This document shows, piece by piece, positions 22,501-33,099 of a DNA stretch of 64,000 bases (position 1 is its first letter; every line of letters begins with the position of its first letter). Both the position numbers and the translations under genes were made by a program. A model generated the notes under the pieces. The model was given only the letters and a program-made list of their open reading frames with translations. It made no database searches and had not been told where the DNA came from. This stretch comes from Dactylellina haptotyla (taxonomy: Eukaryota > Ascomycota > Orbiliomycetes > Orbiliales > Orbiliaceae): the NCBI GenBank assembly GCA_031310005.1, contig CM062380.1, positions 2,852,001-2,916,000 of the forward strand. Reading direction: 5' to 3'.

Positions 22501-22977
22501 ATATTCTTCATCTTGTTCTGAATATTCCTGAAGGTCTTCAGAGTCAATATCTTGATCGGACTCAGAATCCTGATCTGCCGCCTGCTCTTCACGCTCCTTT
22601 TGTATATAACGATCACAGAAAGCCTGATTCCCACCACCAGAGCTCCTCTTCTCGGCGTTCTCAAACCTCGCTTTTGCAGGCATATTTTTAAACGCATCAT
22701 CAATCCACTCCTTCCCTCCCTTTCCGCTTGCCACATCGACATTGACATATTCTGCAGTCGCATCTCTCAGAATCTCGCGCTGGCGGCTTCTCCTGCGTTC
22801 ACCGCTCTGCTTCTGGTCAGCGCTGAGTCGTAAACTCGAAGATTCATGATATGGCAATCCGATGAACGGGAATTCGTCGTTGCTTTCTTCTAATTCTGAG
22901 TGTGACGCTACAGACCGCGGCGGAATATTCTCTTTATTCTCGCTCCTCAAGACTCTTCGTTCTTTGGGTTCACTCAT
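19541..22977 (-). CDS. Large trypsin-like (S1 fold) protein with disordered N-terminus
   Basis: Exons 22977-21181 and 21109-19541 give 1121 residues. The first 300 or so residues are acidic, Ser-rich and probably disordered. A folded part follows (residues 290-400, with HPAIQLFKHLGLLNKSTQ and AEWCMLFSEFVFFDQRYDG). From about 560 the sequence resembles a chymotrypsin-fold domain: YAMTCHHV would hold the catalytic His (residues 598-599), GDSGAWI near residue 805 the Ser, and VGDEVVKIGRTTGLTKGTV is like the barrel core of such proteins. A candidate Asp is not certain. The C-terminal 200 residues are basic and low in complexity. There is no signal peptide, so it is probably intracellular. The single 71-bp intron falls directly after the second His codon. 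Proteolytic activity is inferred from motifs only. Confidence 0.8.
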
Positions 22978-23459
22978 ATTTTGATACCGGGTTAGCTGTT
23001 TCGATTTTGGCTGGTTGGGTGTACCAAGTTACAGAATGGAGATGATCTCACCTGGTATTATACTACTGATGCAATAGCTGTCATTACCGGTTGTCGGGTT
23101 ATTTGTTTCTGGTCCTCTATCCTGTAGGTTGTAAGTGTAGTTAGAGAAAATGTCGTCCGAATGCCGCTGAAACAAGTAACAATGGATCTAAAGCATCAAA
23201 TCGCCTGAAACACCGTATGCATCATCTGATCAAAGGAATCGAGTTGTTTCGAAGTAAATATTCTGTCGGCAGATTAGCCATCGCCATTGTTCATTAAAAT
23301 TACCGTACAAAAAAGAGAAACATAAAGGTGTAAGCAATACTACATCGCTGGAAGACAAAGGGTTCTGCTGGGATTCTAAACCAATATATGTATAGATATA
23401 TATATGCAACCCCTGAGGCTGTTAGACGAAAGATACAAAAAAAAGAATACTTGACAATG
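22978..23459. other. Intergenic region between two co-directional genes
   Basis: The 482-bp gap should contain the promoter of the trypsin-like gene on the right-hand side of its start and the 3' end of spo7. It is AT-rich near 23380-23410 (TATATGTATAGATATATATATG). No gene seen. Confidence 0.45.
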
Positions 23460-24905
23460 CTACAGTCCGCTCCCCGCGCTTTCGTTACCGGGCAGGGTAC
23501 TGGTGCTGCTGTCTGTTCCCGGCGCTCTTGTTAATGACCGCCGTTTCAGCTTGACGTCCATCGACGCTTTCTCGCTGTCTAGATCCTCAATGCTCATGTG
23601 CTGCCGTAGACTGTTGCTGCTCCGTCTCCGGGCGATCCTTACCCGCGGCTTCGGCGGCTGTCCGGGTTCGGAACTCGTATTCGAAGCGTTGCTCCTCGCC
23701 CTCGCTCTTGTGGTGGTTGTAGAACCGGATGATATCGACGGTTTCCGCACAGGCCGGCCGCTGATTCCGGGGAACGCTGCTCCAGTGGGCGGGAGGTGGG
23801 ATACTCCCGCACCGATGACTACGCCGTGAATATTCATCGGCGGTAGCTCGCCTGTTTCGAGAATGCTCGTTTGAATCGCGGCGACTTCGACCGCGCGCCG
23901 CTCGTTTTCTTTCTCCCAGTATTCGGAGCGGTAAATTTCCCAGCCTTCGCGGAAGTCGGCGGAGAAGTGCTTGGCCAGGATGACGAGCTTGACGCTCTGG
24001 CCGGACTCGAGGTAGTCGTCTGGGTCGAAGGCGTCCGGAGTGGGAGGCGGTGGGCGGACGTTACCCAAGGCTCGCTGGGCGAGGGCGACATCTGCGGCGG
24101 AGCGAGGGGGTGGAGTGCCCGGGGTGGCCACGGGAGAGCTGCGCAGACCTGTAGATCCAGCTCGTAGGGAAGCGTTCGATTGGCCTCGGGGTCTGGTGGA
24201 GTGGATGATGTGTCTGACGGGGGGCACACGTTTGAGGCCGACGGAGTAGATCCAGCCGAGGGGGTGTCGTTTGGCCACGATTTCGACCCAGTCTCGCATG
24301 CGCTGGGAGAAGCTTCTGTTGACGACGACGAGCTTGACGTTGAACATGCGGAGGCCCTTGTTGACGTTTCCGACGAGACGGCGGGGCCAGATCATAGTTT
24401 TGGCGTAGAGGCCGCTCATCCAGAAGAGGAGGCCGGTGACGATGCCGCCGATGAGGCATAGCTTTTGGAAGGTGGAGATGATTGAGTAAGGGGAGGGGCC
24501 GACGATGTAGACGGCGTTGAAGAAGTAGCCGGTCCAGAGGCAGAGGAGGAGGAGGAAGACGGTGTACTTGCGGCGACGGAGGTGCAGGCGCTGGTACTGG
24601 GCGCGGAGGGAAGCTTCGAGGATGATGAGGTTGAGGTAGATTGTGGGAGGAGAGGTGGGATGGGTGTCGAGAGGGTTCTGGGGAACGGCGGGGACGTGTG
24701 ACTGGGAGGAGGAGGACGATGGCGGGAGATTGGCATCGTCGTGAGGGACGTGGATGGATGGGGTTTGGACGTAGGCGGTGGCGACCTGGGTGGCCTTGGA
24801 ATTCGCGGCCGGGGTGCCTTTGATGATCTGGTCGAGGCGAGATTCCTGGCCGGTGCCGACGTTGGAGGGAGGCAGCTCGGACGACTGCGTTTCGAACGAA
24901 GCCAT
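23460..24905 (-). CDS. spo7: Spo7-like regulatory subunit of the Nem1-Spo7 phosphatase
   Basis: A single exon encodes 481 residues. In yeast, Spo7 binds Nem1 in the nuclear/ER membrane; the complex dephosphorylates the lipin Pah1 and so controls phospholipid versus triacylglycerol synthesis and nuclear shape. The Spo7 signature is clear: IYLNLIILEASLRAQYQ at residues 89-105, first membrane helix about 114-134 (VFLLLLCLWTGYFFNAVYI), second about 146-167 (LCLIGGIVTGLLFWMSGLY), then the conserved soluble part with MRDWVEIVAKRHPLGWIYS and KHFSADFREGWEIYRSEYW. The N-terminal 85 residues and the C-terminal 120 are low-complexity extensions, as usual in filamentous fungi. The gene is divergent from the ABHD-type hydrolase, another lipid-related enzyme. 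Confidence 0.93.
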   Translation of the reverse strand: MASFETQSSELPPSNVGTGQESRLDQIIKGTPAANSKATQVATAYVQTPSIHVPHDDANLPPSSSSSQSHVPAVPQNPLDTHPTSPPTIYLNLIILEASLRAQYQRLHLRRRKYTVFLLLLCLWTGYFFNAVYIVGPSPYSIISTFQKLCLIGGIVTGLLFWMSGLYAKTMIWPRRLVGNVNKGLRMFNVKLVVVNRSFSQRMRDWVEIVAKRHPLGWIYSVGLKRVPPVRHIIHSTRPRGQSNASLRAGSTGLRSSPVATPGTPPPRSAADVALAQRALGNVRPPPPTPDAFDPDDYLESGQSVKLVILAKHFSADFREGWEIYRSEYWEKENERRAVEVAAIQTSILETGELPPMNIHGVVIGAGVSHLPPTGAAFPGISGRPVRKPSISSGSTTTTRARARSNASNTSSEPGQPPKPRVRIARRRSSNSLRQHMSIEDLDSEKASMDVKLKRRSLTRAPGTDSSTSTLPGNESAGSGL

Positions 24906-25972
24906 CTTGAGGTGATGATGGAATGTGTGTGTATTCAGAGTGAGGTTATCGTCGGATCATATGCGGATGCGTATAGCCATTGGGGTTTTGTGGGGTTTGA
25001 AGAAGGAGGAGGCGTGGGAAAGCAGCGACGGGAGGCGGACGAGTGGATGGCGAGGGCTTCAAGGGCGGTTCAACGGGGTCCTCATCGCGGGCAGGCTCGG
25101 TGCGTCGGCCATCGATTCAGAACATGTCTGACGATGAAGCTGGAGACGAGGTTGGCGATGGTGGTGAAGACGAGGTGAGGTTGGAAGCGTTGTGTGTTTC
25201 ACGATCGCCGGAGGAACTCTCAACAGAACAGCAGATCCCAACACAGGCACAACGCCGAACCCCGTGATGTAATTCTGCTATAAATTCCTGTGGTTTAGTG
25301 CTGTGTAGTGCTGTTTGGTATCCGGGGGCTCTACCGGGCGACGTGCCCCAGTCCAACCAAGGTACGCACTCGGACTTTCCCATCCCAGCAGACTTAGCAC
25401 AGAGCACCCCCAGTAATTAGTTGGATATTGTATTCCTGTTGCGGCTAGCGGCGATGCGGAGGTATAGCTCGCTAACTCCGCTGCAAATGCCCGCCGCCTT
25501 TGACCACGATCCTCTACGTAACCACCTGCGAGGCTCAGTTCTGTTAGTCAGCTCGGGCGAATTGTTCGAGCTGGCCTCCGAGTTCCATCCCTCGCACCCG
25601 GCCTCGGACTGCCCTGCTCCGACCTATTTTTATTTTTTACTCTCATCAGGATACATATATATATTCTCTCCTCGATTACCTGACTTCTGACAAAGACATA
25701 CTTCTCTACATCATTATCTTTCTGCAATTGCTACCGTCCGAGTTTCAGCTGCACCTCATCGCGGCACACGACTCGCACCACCGAAACACTCCTCCACGCT
25801 GTCGTCCCCTCGTCTCCTTTTCCGGCGACTCAACCTCCTCTCCCCCCTCGCCCGTCGCAGATACTCTTCTTCTTCTTCTTCTTCTTCCTTACATCCGCAC
25901 ATCGTCGTCTACCGCCCCGCCAGATTCGCCCGTCCCCAGTACTTCTACGTCGACCCCTCCCGCAACATCATC
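24906..25972. promoter_or_regulatory. Divergent promoter region of spo7 and the ABHD-type hydrolase
   Basis: About 1.07 kb between the two start codons. A pyrimidine-rich leader with (CTT)n near 25863-25886 precedes the hydrolase start. Frames around 25043-25407 are open on both strands without domain support. Two lipid-related genes share this region, so co-regulation is possible but not shown. Confidence 0.45.
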
Positions 25973-27445
25973 ATGACCGTCGATGCAGCCGAAGCAAACC
26001 TCAAGTCCCAGCAGGCGCCCCTCGCCAGCCAGCGAGCTGAGGACGAGAAGGTCAAGCTCCCCAACCGCCTCTTCCCCTTAGAGTACGGCAAGGCCTTTTC
26101 CCAATGGGTACGTTTTTTTCTCTCCCAAATTTCACTTTTGTCCTTTTTTTTTCATTTTTGGTCGTTTTCATGCATGCGTATACATGCATTGACTCGTAAT
26201 ATAACTCGCAATATCGTGAAATTACGAATGCATTGCTGATCGTCACAACAGTGGGCAGGTATCACCCCCGCGGCCGCCGAGGCCTCCGTTCTCTCCTTCC
26301 TCCCCTTCTACTCGGACTCCCTCAAGCCCGCCCTCGGCGCTGAGGCCGACAAGCCCGACCACACCTCCCCCCCTCTCGAGTCCTCCGACGACCGCGTCTG
26401 TGCCTCCACCGAGGTTCGCCTCTCCAACCCTAAGCACTACCTCAACGAGTTCTCCGTCACCCGCCCCGCCTCCGAGACCAAGAACAACCTCGTCATCCTC
26501 CACGGCTACGGAGCCGGTCTCGGCTTCTTCTACAAGAACTTTGACTCCCTATCGAAACGCCCGGGATGGTCCCTGTACGCCCTCGATCTCCTCGGCATGG
26601 GCCGTTCCGCCCGCCCCCACTTCAAGATCCACGCCCACGATCGCCTCGACAAGGTCCGCGAAGCTGAGTCCTTTTTCGTCGACTCCCTCGAAGACTGGCG
26701 CAAACAGCGCGGCCTCGAGAAATTCACCCTCATGGGCCACTCCCTCGGCGGATACCTCGCCACCTGCTACGCTCTCAAGTACCCCCAGCGTCTCGACAAG
26801 CTGATCCTCGTCTCCCCCGTCGGTATCCCGGAAGATCCCTGGGCGGTCCAAGCCCAGATGCCGGACCAGGAATCCGCCAACCAAGCTGCCACCCATCAGG
26901 CCGAGACCGCCGCCGCCGCCAATGTCGGTACCGGCGAGCACGCCCCTGCTCCCCCGCGGAGAAGGTACCCCGGCTGGTTCACCTACCTGTGGGACGCCAA
27001 CATCTCTCCCTTCTCCATCGTCAGATGGGGTGGTCCTCTCGGTCCTCGATTCGTTTCCGGCTGGACATCCCGCCGCTTCTCCTTCCTTCCGGAAGCCGAA
27101 GCCGAAGCCTTGCACATGTACTCCTACACCCTCTTCAAGCAGAAGGGGTCCGGTGAATACGCTCTCTCTTACCTCCTCGCCCCCGGCGCCTTCGCACGGG
27201 ATCCCCTGAAGAACAGATTTGCGCAGGTCGACAGGAACCTCGAGATCGTCTTCATGTACGGTGACAACGACTGGATGGATTCGAAAGCCGGCAAGGCGGC
27301 GTCTGAGGCGCTCAAGCAGGACGGACGCAAGAGCCGATTTAAGATCGTTTCCAGCGCGGGGCATCATTTGTATCTGGACAACTTCAACGAGTTTAACCAG
27401 TACATGGACGGCGTTCTGACGGAGACCGAGAGACAGAAGCAGTAA
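25973..27445 (+). CDS. Alpha/beta hydrolase, ABHD4/ABHD5/Cld1-type
   Basis: Exons 25973-26107 and 26252-27445 give 442 residues. The fold shows strand-turn HGYGAGLGFFYKN (oxyanion region), ALDLLGMGRSARP, the nucleophile elbow MGHSLGGYLA with Ser near residue 209, an acid in FMYGDNDWMD, and the His motif AGHHLYLD near 416-421. HHLYLD is the H-x4-D element of the ABHD4/5 group, linked with phospholipid acyl transfer or hydrolysis. Yeast relatives include Cld1, which deacylates mitochondrial cardiolipin, and Ict1. A signal peptide is absent. An insertion of about 60 residues with QAATHQAETAAAANVG sits in the cap region. Choice between cardiolipin lipase and other phospholipase roles cannot be made from sequence alone. 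Confidence 0.88.
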
Positions 27446-27932
27446 AATTGTTAATCGGGGTGTTCTTGTTTATGGAGGTGTTTGGTGGGAACATTTTTGA
27501 TTCTCTGTTCTTATATTTTGGGACCGTTTATTAGAGAAACATTAGATCTTTGTTATATTGGCGTACGAGCGTTTTAATCTGGTTTGGTTTGGGTTATGTA
27601 TGATTGTAGTTTAGCTTAATATATTCTCCTATCTTCACATAACATTGGCGGCTGCCGTAGATGTGTTTTAACACTTGCACGCTCGTGACGGTTGAAAGAT
27701 TCCCTCATTGTGCAACTTCTCTCAGCATAAAATGCCATCTGCTTCTGTACTTCCCTCATCCTTATCACCCTTCCCATCATTACTACCCTCCTCGGCTTCA
27801 AACCGTTCTATCAAGCTATTCCTGCATCACATATTCTCTCTATCTCTCAAACTAGCTTCGAAGATTCCCAATTCCAGGCTTCGTTCTGTCTCATCATCTT
27901 CTCCACTGCAACGTTGCAGAAGACAGGTCACC
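27446..27932. other. Intergenic region upstream of the MYND gene
   Basis: 487 bp holding the hydrolase 3' UTR and the MYND gene leader. The MYND frame stays open upstream to about 27708 and contains another ATG at 27732, so a longer N-terminus cannot be fully excluded. Confidence 0.45.
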
Positions 27933-29501
27933 ATGCCTGCCAGAAACCTCGTCACAGAAGCGGTCACCGCCCGCATGCTCCAACAGGGGGTAACAGCTCA
28001 ACAGGCCACCGTCCTTCTCCTCCTCGAGGAACACTCACCAACGACATCTGTCGACCCGCACAAGAAACCCTGCGCCGTCTGCCGCACACCCACCTCTTTC
28101 AGCTGCCCCATCTGTCACGGGATATACTACTGTTCTCCTTCCCACCAAACTCAAGATCTCTCCTCCCACTCTCTCATCTGCTCTCCCACAAAAAACATCC
28201 CACTGCAGCCGCCCTCCGTTTTGTCATCTTCAACATGGATCGCAGTCCTTGTCATGCCAGAGTACTCCGCCGTTCCATACTACCAGTGGGCAGAATGCAT
28301 TCTCAACCGGCACTCGAAGCCAGTATTCGATCAGACCCCATTTTTTGGGGGCAATAACCGCTCGAAACCTCTGTGGATCTTTAATCACCCCGTCACACGG
28401 CAGGAGTTGAAGTACCCCATCATGGGGTATAAAGCTCGCATTGCCGACACCGGCTCTCCGGGAGCTGCTACTCCTAGCGCTCCTACCGCAGATTTTACCG
28501 GCGAGAATACGATCAATTTGTGCATCTACAATGCAACAGACGGTAAACACAGAGTCTGCGGGAATATGATATTCTTCACCGCAGGAAGAGAATTGAACCC
28601 TCCTTCCCGTGGCGGTGGGATGCGCGAATGGTTGATGAGCTTTAAACCTGAGGATATCCAGATCATTGTTGAACAGCTAAAGCTCTCCGCGCGAGAGAAT
28701 CCTCCCCCATCTACCACTGCTGCTGCGGGACTGACCACATCAGATAACAAGAAACGAAAGGATAACGAAAAAATCAAAGCGGTGGTAGTTTACCCTATCG
28801 CCGTCGATGACGGCAAAAACACACCTGAAAGCGTCAAAGAAATTGTCTTTGAAGGGTTGGATATCCCTGCCAACCACCCAATCTTCAACGAAGAGAACGG
28901 GACTCATAATGAGAACCAGAGGCTCCACCAACCCACGTTCGCGGATACCTACGGCTTTCCGATCCGTACTTTTATGTTTTCGTCAAGTGCGTACCGTGGG
29001 GTCAAGGGGAACACGTTCATCAGAGATCTTTACCCAACCGTGGAGACTATCGGTCCAGCAGCAGATAAAGGAAAGGAAGGGCTGCTTGGCGGGTATCCTG
29101 TTGTGACGAAGTATGGCTGGAACGCAGAGGATATTGGCGCGGTATTAATTGCGAGAAAGGATCGGAGAGGAGTGGACGTTCAACACGTTCAGGCGTTCAG
29201 GGAGTTTTGCAAGTACTTGGAGAAGAAGTGGGCGCGGTATGCGGTGTTTCGAGAGAAGAAAGTCGAGAGGAAGGGGAAATATGGGTATCGGGAGTGGACG
29301 GTGGAGGATGAAGGGGAGATATTGATTATCGATCGAATGTATGGAAGCCTGGAGAAAAGTGCCTTCAGAGAGTTTTGGAAAGAGAGGTATGCTGGTAAGG
29401 ATATTTTCAAGCCCTTTGACGATACGGAGGAAACCAAAGAGGGTGAAGATCGTGATGAAGAAGGCGAAGGCGGAGACGGTACTGGGACGGTTGTTTGGTA
29501 A
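27933..29501 (+). CDS. MYND-type zinc finger protein
   Basis: A single exon gives 522 residues from the ATG in good context (gtcaccATGcc). The MYND finger occupies residues 47-83: C47, C50, C58, C61, C67, H71, H79 and C83 are spaced as eight zinc ligands, with His in place of one usual Cys. MYND fingers bind proline-rich peptides and are common in fungal regulatory proteins. The rest has no enzyme signature that I recognise; it contains blocks such as WIFNHPVTRQELKYPIMGYK and DTYGFPIRTFMFSSSAYRG, and an acidic tail rich in Glu, Gly and Asp. An upstream in-frame ATG at 27732 would add 67 residues of Ser/Leu-rich sequence, less likely to be coding. Confidence 0.85.
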   Translation: MPARNLVTEAVTARMLQQGVTAQQATVLLLLEEHSPTTSVDPHKKPCAVCRTPTSFSCPICHGIYYCSPSHQTQDLSSHSLICSPTKNIPLQPPSVLSSSTWIAVLVMPEYSAVPYYQWAECILNRHSKPVFDQTPFFGGNNRSKPLWIFNHPVTRQELKYPIMGYKARIADTGSPGAATPSAPTADFTGENTINLCIYNATDGKHRVCGNMIFFTAGRELNPPSRGGGMREWLMSFKPEDIQIIVEQLKLSARENPPPSTTAAAGLTTSDNKKRKDNEKIKAVVVYPIAVDDGKNTPESVKEIVFEGLDIPANHPIFNEENGTHNENQRLHQPTFADTYGFPIRTFMFSSSAYRGVKGNTFIRDLYPTVETIGPAADKGKEGLLGGYPVVTKYGWNAEDIGAVLIARKDRRGVDVQHVQAFREFCKYLEKKWARYAVFREKKVERKGKYGYREWTVEDEGEILIIDRMYGSLEKSAFREFWKERYAGKDIFKPFDDTEETKEGEDRDEEGEGGDGTGTVVW

Positions 29502-29966
29502 TATTGCTACTGCGGCAAGTTTTCTAACGAGAACTTGCAAATAGAGCGGTGGTTAAACTATGGAAATCTAAGCTATGCTGAAGCAGCTTGGCAGATTGGA
29601 AGATACGAATATGGCCTACCGACTTGAAAACACTAAATATCGACATTCGGTGTGTTGTTTGACGAAATCCAACATTCTATGTCTATTATTCCAGATCATG
29701 GCTAGAATAGATGGCCACTTTCTAATCATAAGAGTACTATAATATGGAATTAAACAACCATCAAATTCATGCTAATGGGAACCTAGCTAAGCTATCGCGA
29801 TATCAACCTAAATGAACCTGACCTGACACCATAGAACATCCAGAGATGCACCCGTACATGCTAATCGTTATTTCATTCATATTCATAACCTTACCTGTCC
29901 TTCGCCAATTTGATCCCTTTTATCGTAACCCAGACATCGATATATTGATATCTTTGTCATCATTAA
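29502..29966. other. Convergent 3' region
   Basis: 465 AT-rich bases between the stops of the MYND gene and the type II membrane protein gene. Nothing beyond 3' UTR-like sequence is seen. Confidence 0.5.
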
Positions 29967-31676
29967 TTATGCGTATGTAACCCCGTCACTCGGGTCATCG
30001 GGCTTCCAAAGCTCGAAGGTAGCACCCCCAGCGGCCTTGACCTCTACCGTGCTCTTCCCCACCTCCCCTCTCCACTCTACCACCTTCTCCCCGTCCCTCA
30101 CGATCCTATCTTCCCAACCAGCTGGCGCTATAACCTCAGCCGTCCCCTCCCCACTCTCAACCCTCGCCATTCCTTTCCACGAACCAAACGGATATCGCAC
30201 AACCACATCCCCACCATCACTGTAATGCCTCCCGGTCATCATCTCCAATGGGTTAAGGTCCCCAGGCAACTGTAAATGCGGGACGTCAACATTCACTTCC
30301 GTCTCTTTCTTCGACCTTGTCTCAAACACAGGCGGGTAAACCTGCGGCTGCCAACTCGAATGACTCCAAAACGGCAGCACGCGGGCGCGGATCCCCCCTT
30401 CCACCGCTGTAAGATTCGTAAGCGCCCCGTGGACCAGGTTCGTGTCTATATCCCCCCGGAGCGAGGTAATTACCACCGTCCCATTCCTCAGCGACAGCGT
30501 ACCCTTCGCGAACGGCATCCACATCTTCACATCGCGCTGGGCGGTGATCGAGATGTCACCGCGGGTCCAGGGGCCCGCCGACCACGTTTTCGGATAGACG
30601 TCTATATCCACCACCCCTCCTGTCCCTCCTCGGTTATCCGCCGCCGCACCGGAAGCGTTGAAGGCGATGGAAGACCCGAGACTCCAGATCCCCGAGATGT
30701 TGCCGAAAAGGGTGCTAACGGACATCACGTGCGCGGTGAAATACTGCAGGAATTCCGGGCGTATCGCGCTGTGGATGTTCCCGGCCACGGAGGACAGGTA
30801 CATGTTGTAGGTCTCGAAGAAGGCCCAGGCGCCAAAGGTCATGTTGAACGTGGACGAGGATAGGTGGAACCCGCGGCCGAACTGTAGCGTGTGCGGACGG
30901 GTGTAGATGTACACGTCCACGTTGGTGGGGTGTTCGTACTCCGGGGCGGAGGAGTCGCCCGTCGGACGTGAGGACGAGGAAAGGTGCAGGTGTTCGGGGC
31001 CGAGGTCTACTTGGGTGTGCGTGGGGTGGATGCGGGAGAACGGCGAGGGGGTCAGGGAGGAGAGTTGGATGTAGATGTTGAGCGGGTGGGATTGGAATTC
31101 CTCGCCCGTGAGGAAGTGGATGTTGCCGGTGAGGCCGGCGGGGAAGTGGGCTGGGTTGAGGGATTCCGTGATGTTGAGGTAGTAGACGTAGTAGTTCGCT
31201 GCTCCCGGGTTCAGGCCGTAGAAGAGCGTTTCGGAACTGAGGTTTGGGTCTATGGGGGGCGGGGTGGGATTATGGGGTGGGTGGAGAGGGTTGGGGCGAG
31301 GGAGGGGGATGGGAATTATGCCGCCGTACCAGAGGGTGTTAAAGATCGGGGCAATTATGGAGAGAATCAGAAGGGCCAGGAGGGTCTGGCGGAGGCGCTG
31401 GCGCCAGGGGATGGTATTGTTTGAGGCCTGAATGTCTACATTTTGGTCCGGTGGAAGGGGAGGAGAAGAAGGTGAGGAGGAGGATGAAGATGAAGAAGAA
31501 GAAGATGGGAATCCAGTGTATTCGGGAGATCGGCTGGCGGGGAGAAGAGGCGTCTTCTCGTCTACATATAAGCGGTCATTGTTAGCAACTACGCTTTCCT
31601 CGTCTCGACGGAGCGGACGGGAATGGCGACGGGGTCTTGTGGATGCGGTTTGACGGAGCCAGAAGGCGGGCGCCAT
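29967..31676 (-). CDS. Type II single-pass membrane protein, fungal hypothetical
   Basis: A single exon encodes 569 residues starting MAPAFWLRQ. A basic, then Ser-rich cytoplasmic N-terminus of about 95 residues (with a run of eleven Ser) is followed by one membrane helix at about residues 100-118 (LLALLILSIIAPIFNTLWYG) and a proline-rich neck. The remaining 430 residues have many Asn-x-Ser/Thr sites (NITES, NMTFG, NISG, NGTVVIT, NLTAV) and repeated beta-like strands with NIHFL, GNIHS and GDISITAQ, as in adhesin-like or lamin-tail-like luminal domains of fungal membrane proteins. It probably lies in the secretory pathway or plasma membrane. No catalytic motif is visible and the function is unknown. 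Confidence 0.85.
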   Translation of the reverse strand: MAPAFWLRQTASTRPRRHSRPLRRDEESVVANNDRLYVDEKTPLLPASRSPEYTGFPSSSSSSSSSSSPSSPPLPPDQNVDIQASNNTIPWRQRLRQTLLALLILSIIAPIFNTLWYGGIIPIPLPRPNPLHPPHNPTPPPIDPNLSSETLFYGLNPGAANYYVYYLNITESLNPAHFPAGLTGNIHFLTGEEFQSHPLNIYIQLSSLTPSPFSRIHPTHTQVDLGPEHLHLSSSSRPTGDSSAPEYEHPTNVDVYIYTRPHTLQFGRGFHLSSSTFNMTFGAWAFFETYNMYLSSVAGNIHSAIRPEFLQYFTAHVMSVSTLFGNISGIWSLGSSIAFNASGAAADNRGGTGGVVDIDVYPKTWSAGPWTRGDISITAQRDVKMWMPFAKGTLSLRNGTVVITSLRGDIDTNLVHGALTNLTAVEGGIRARVLPFWSHSSWQPQVYPPVFETRSKKETEVNVDVPHLQLPGDLNPLEMMTGRHYSDGGDVVVRYPFGSWKGMARVESGEGTAEVIAPAGWEDRIVRDGEKVVEWRGEVGKSTVEVKAAGGATFELWKPDDPSDGVTYA

Positions 31677-32952
31677 AAGTTATGCGTTGACCTTGTTGTA
31701 TTTTTATATTCGGACGGTTTTCTGGGCGACAAATGGACGGGCGAGCCAGCGAGCGTTGGGTTCCCGGCGACTGAATCGGATGCTCCGGTCGCAATGGGAC
31801 GCTGCCTTTTGTAGATGCTACAGCTCACAGGAGAGGGCGAGAGCCGTCACTGGAAACCCGAAAAGGTCACTCGAGTAGAAGTCGGTGCAGTATTATGAGG
31901 GAAGAGTGAAGATGGTTCTGCCAAAGGAGAACAGATTACGAATGGACTGTGGGCAGGCCCTCCTATTTTACGTGGCCCGACCCCAGCCTGGATCTACTCC
32001 CATTCCCTCGATAGCCACCATAACGATGGGCCAAGTCGCAGGTGGGTGTCCCCAGATATAACACAGTAGTATTTAATCGTCCTTTTCTCACGTGCGCCGT
32101 AGCGTCTCGAAACACGTCTGCGGACCAAGCCCACCGTCAAAAGTGTTTAGCCTTACTAAAAGCAACTGAGATAGATTGTGCCAAAATGCTTCCAAGGGAT
32201 ATCGTGGTTGTGGTCGTCTTTTGGAGTAGGCCTCCTGATCACTTCATGCAGCGCAGACGTTTTTTGTCACACCCTGAAGCGGAAGTCTTGCTACATGGAA
32301 TGGGGAAAGTAATATACGATGAGGGACAGCCCGCCGTTATCCATTTTGCCGGAACCTTTCCTGTCCCTTCGATCGCAGCAATTGCAAAAGAGGCACACGA
32401 CAGGTCCGATTGATTGGTGGGTGGTGTGAAGGGTCAGCATGTTATCAGTCCCTTTCATGTGGGCTCCCAGAAAACTTTAGCCAATTCCGCTTATCGATAG
32501 CACCTCGCCTCTGGTTCGCTGTAAAGTACCTCAGGGCGACGGATTAATTCGCTTTTTTTTTTCGCTTCCCTGATCTATTCGAAACTCAAGGCCAATGCAT
32601 TAACGGTAATGCCGTAGTCGGCGGGCCCTTCTTATTTTATATCTTAGTTTTATAAATGTCATATCCAGCCTCCGATTATTTTTATTTCACGTCAGCTATT
32701 TAAGCGGCGAAGCTCCGAATCCTGTGAATATTTTCTTTCCAACGCCAATGGAGTTCGTTCCTGTCCTTCCTCGACGAGTTCACATCCTTGCGTTATCGCC
32801 TCGTTAAACGCACTGACATCCCGAGGTTTCGGGTACTTGCCTCTTTCTCTTCGCCTCCCCCCTTCGCTCGCTTTTCCCTTAGCTTCTGATCCCGAGCTTG
32901 CCCCTCCTCCTTACGAGTATTCCCGACACCCAGGGAGCCACCACCACCAACT
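31677..32952. promoter_or_regulatory. Divergent intergenic region
   Basis: 1.28 kb between the type II membrane protein gene and the 48-residue membrane peptide. A frame of about 120 codons at 32042-32413 begins with GTG and has no domain. The last 250 bp before the peptide gene are pyrimidine-rich, as in a 5' UTR. Confidence 0.45.
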
Positions 32953-33099
32953 ATGCTTGGACGTAACGACACAGTTGTCCTTCTAGTCATCCTGCTCCTC
33001 TTCTTCTTCGCACTCTTCACCTGGTTTGCATTCTGGCTTCGAGGACGGGGAACTCTCTTCACAGTGAAGCAGGAGGTTGTGGTTGAGGAAAGCGTCTGA
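32953..33099 (+). CDS. 48-residue single-pass membrane peptide
   Basis: The frame starts MLGRNDTVVLLVILLLFFFA and ends EVVVEESV. Residues about 7-29 form one very hydrophobic helix (VVLLVILLLFFFALFTWFAF), followed by a basic loop (WLRGRGTLFTVK) and an acidic end, which places the C-terminus on the cytoplasmic side by the positive-inside rule. The ATG follows a long CT-rich leader with CACCACCAACTATG. The compact, well-ordered pattern suggests a real micro-protein of the ER or another organelle membrane, comparable to small subunits of membrane complexes. I do not recognise the family. Confidence 0.62.
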   Translation: MLGRNDTVVLLVILLLFFFALFTWFAFWLRGRGTLFTVKQEVVVEESV

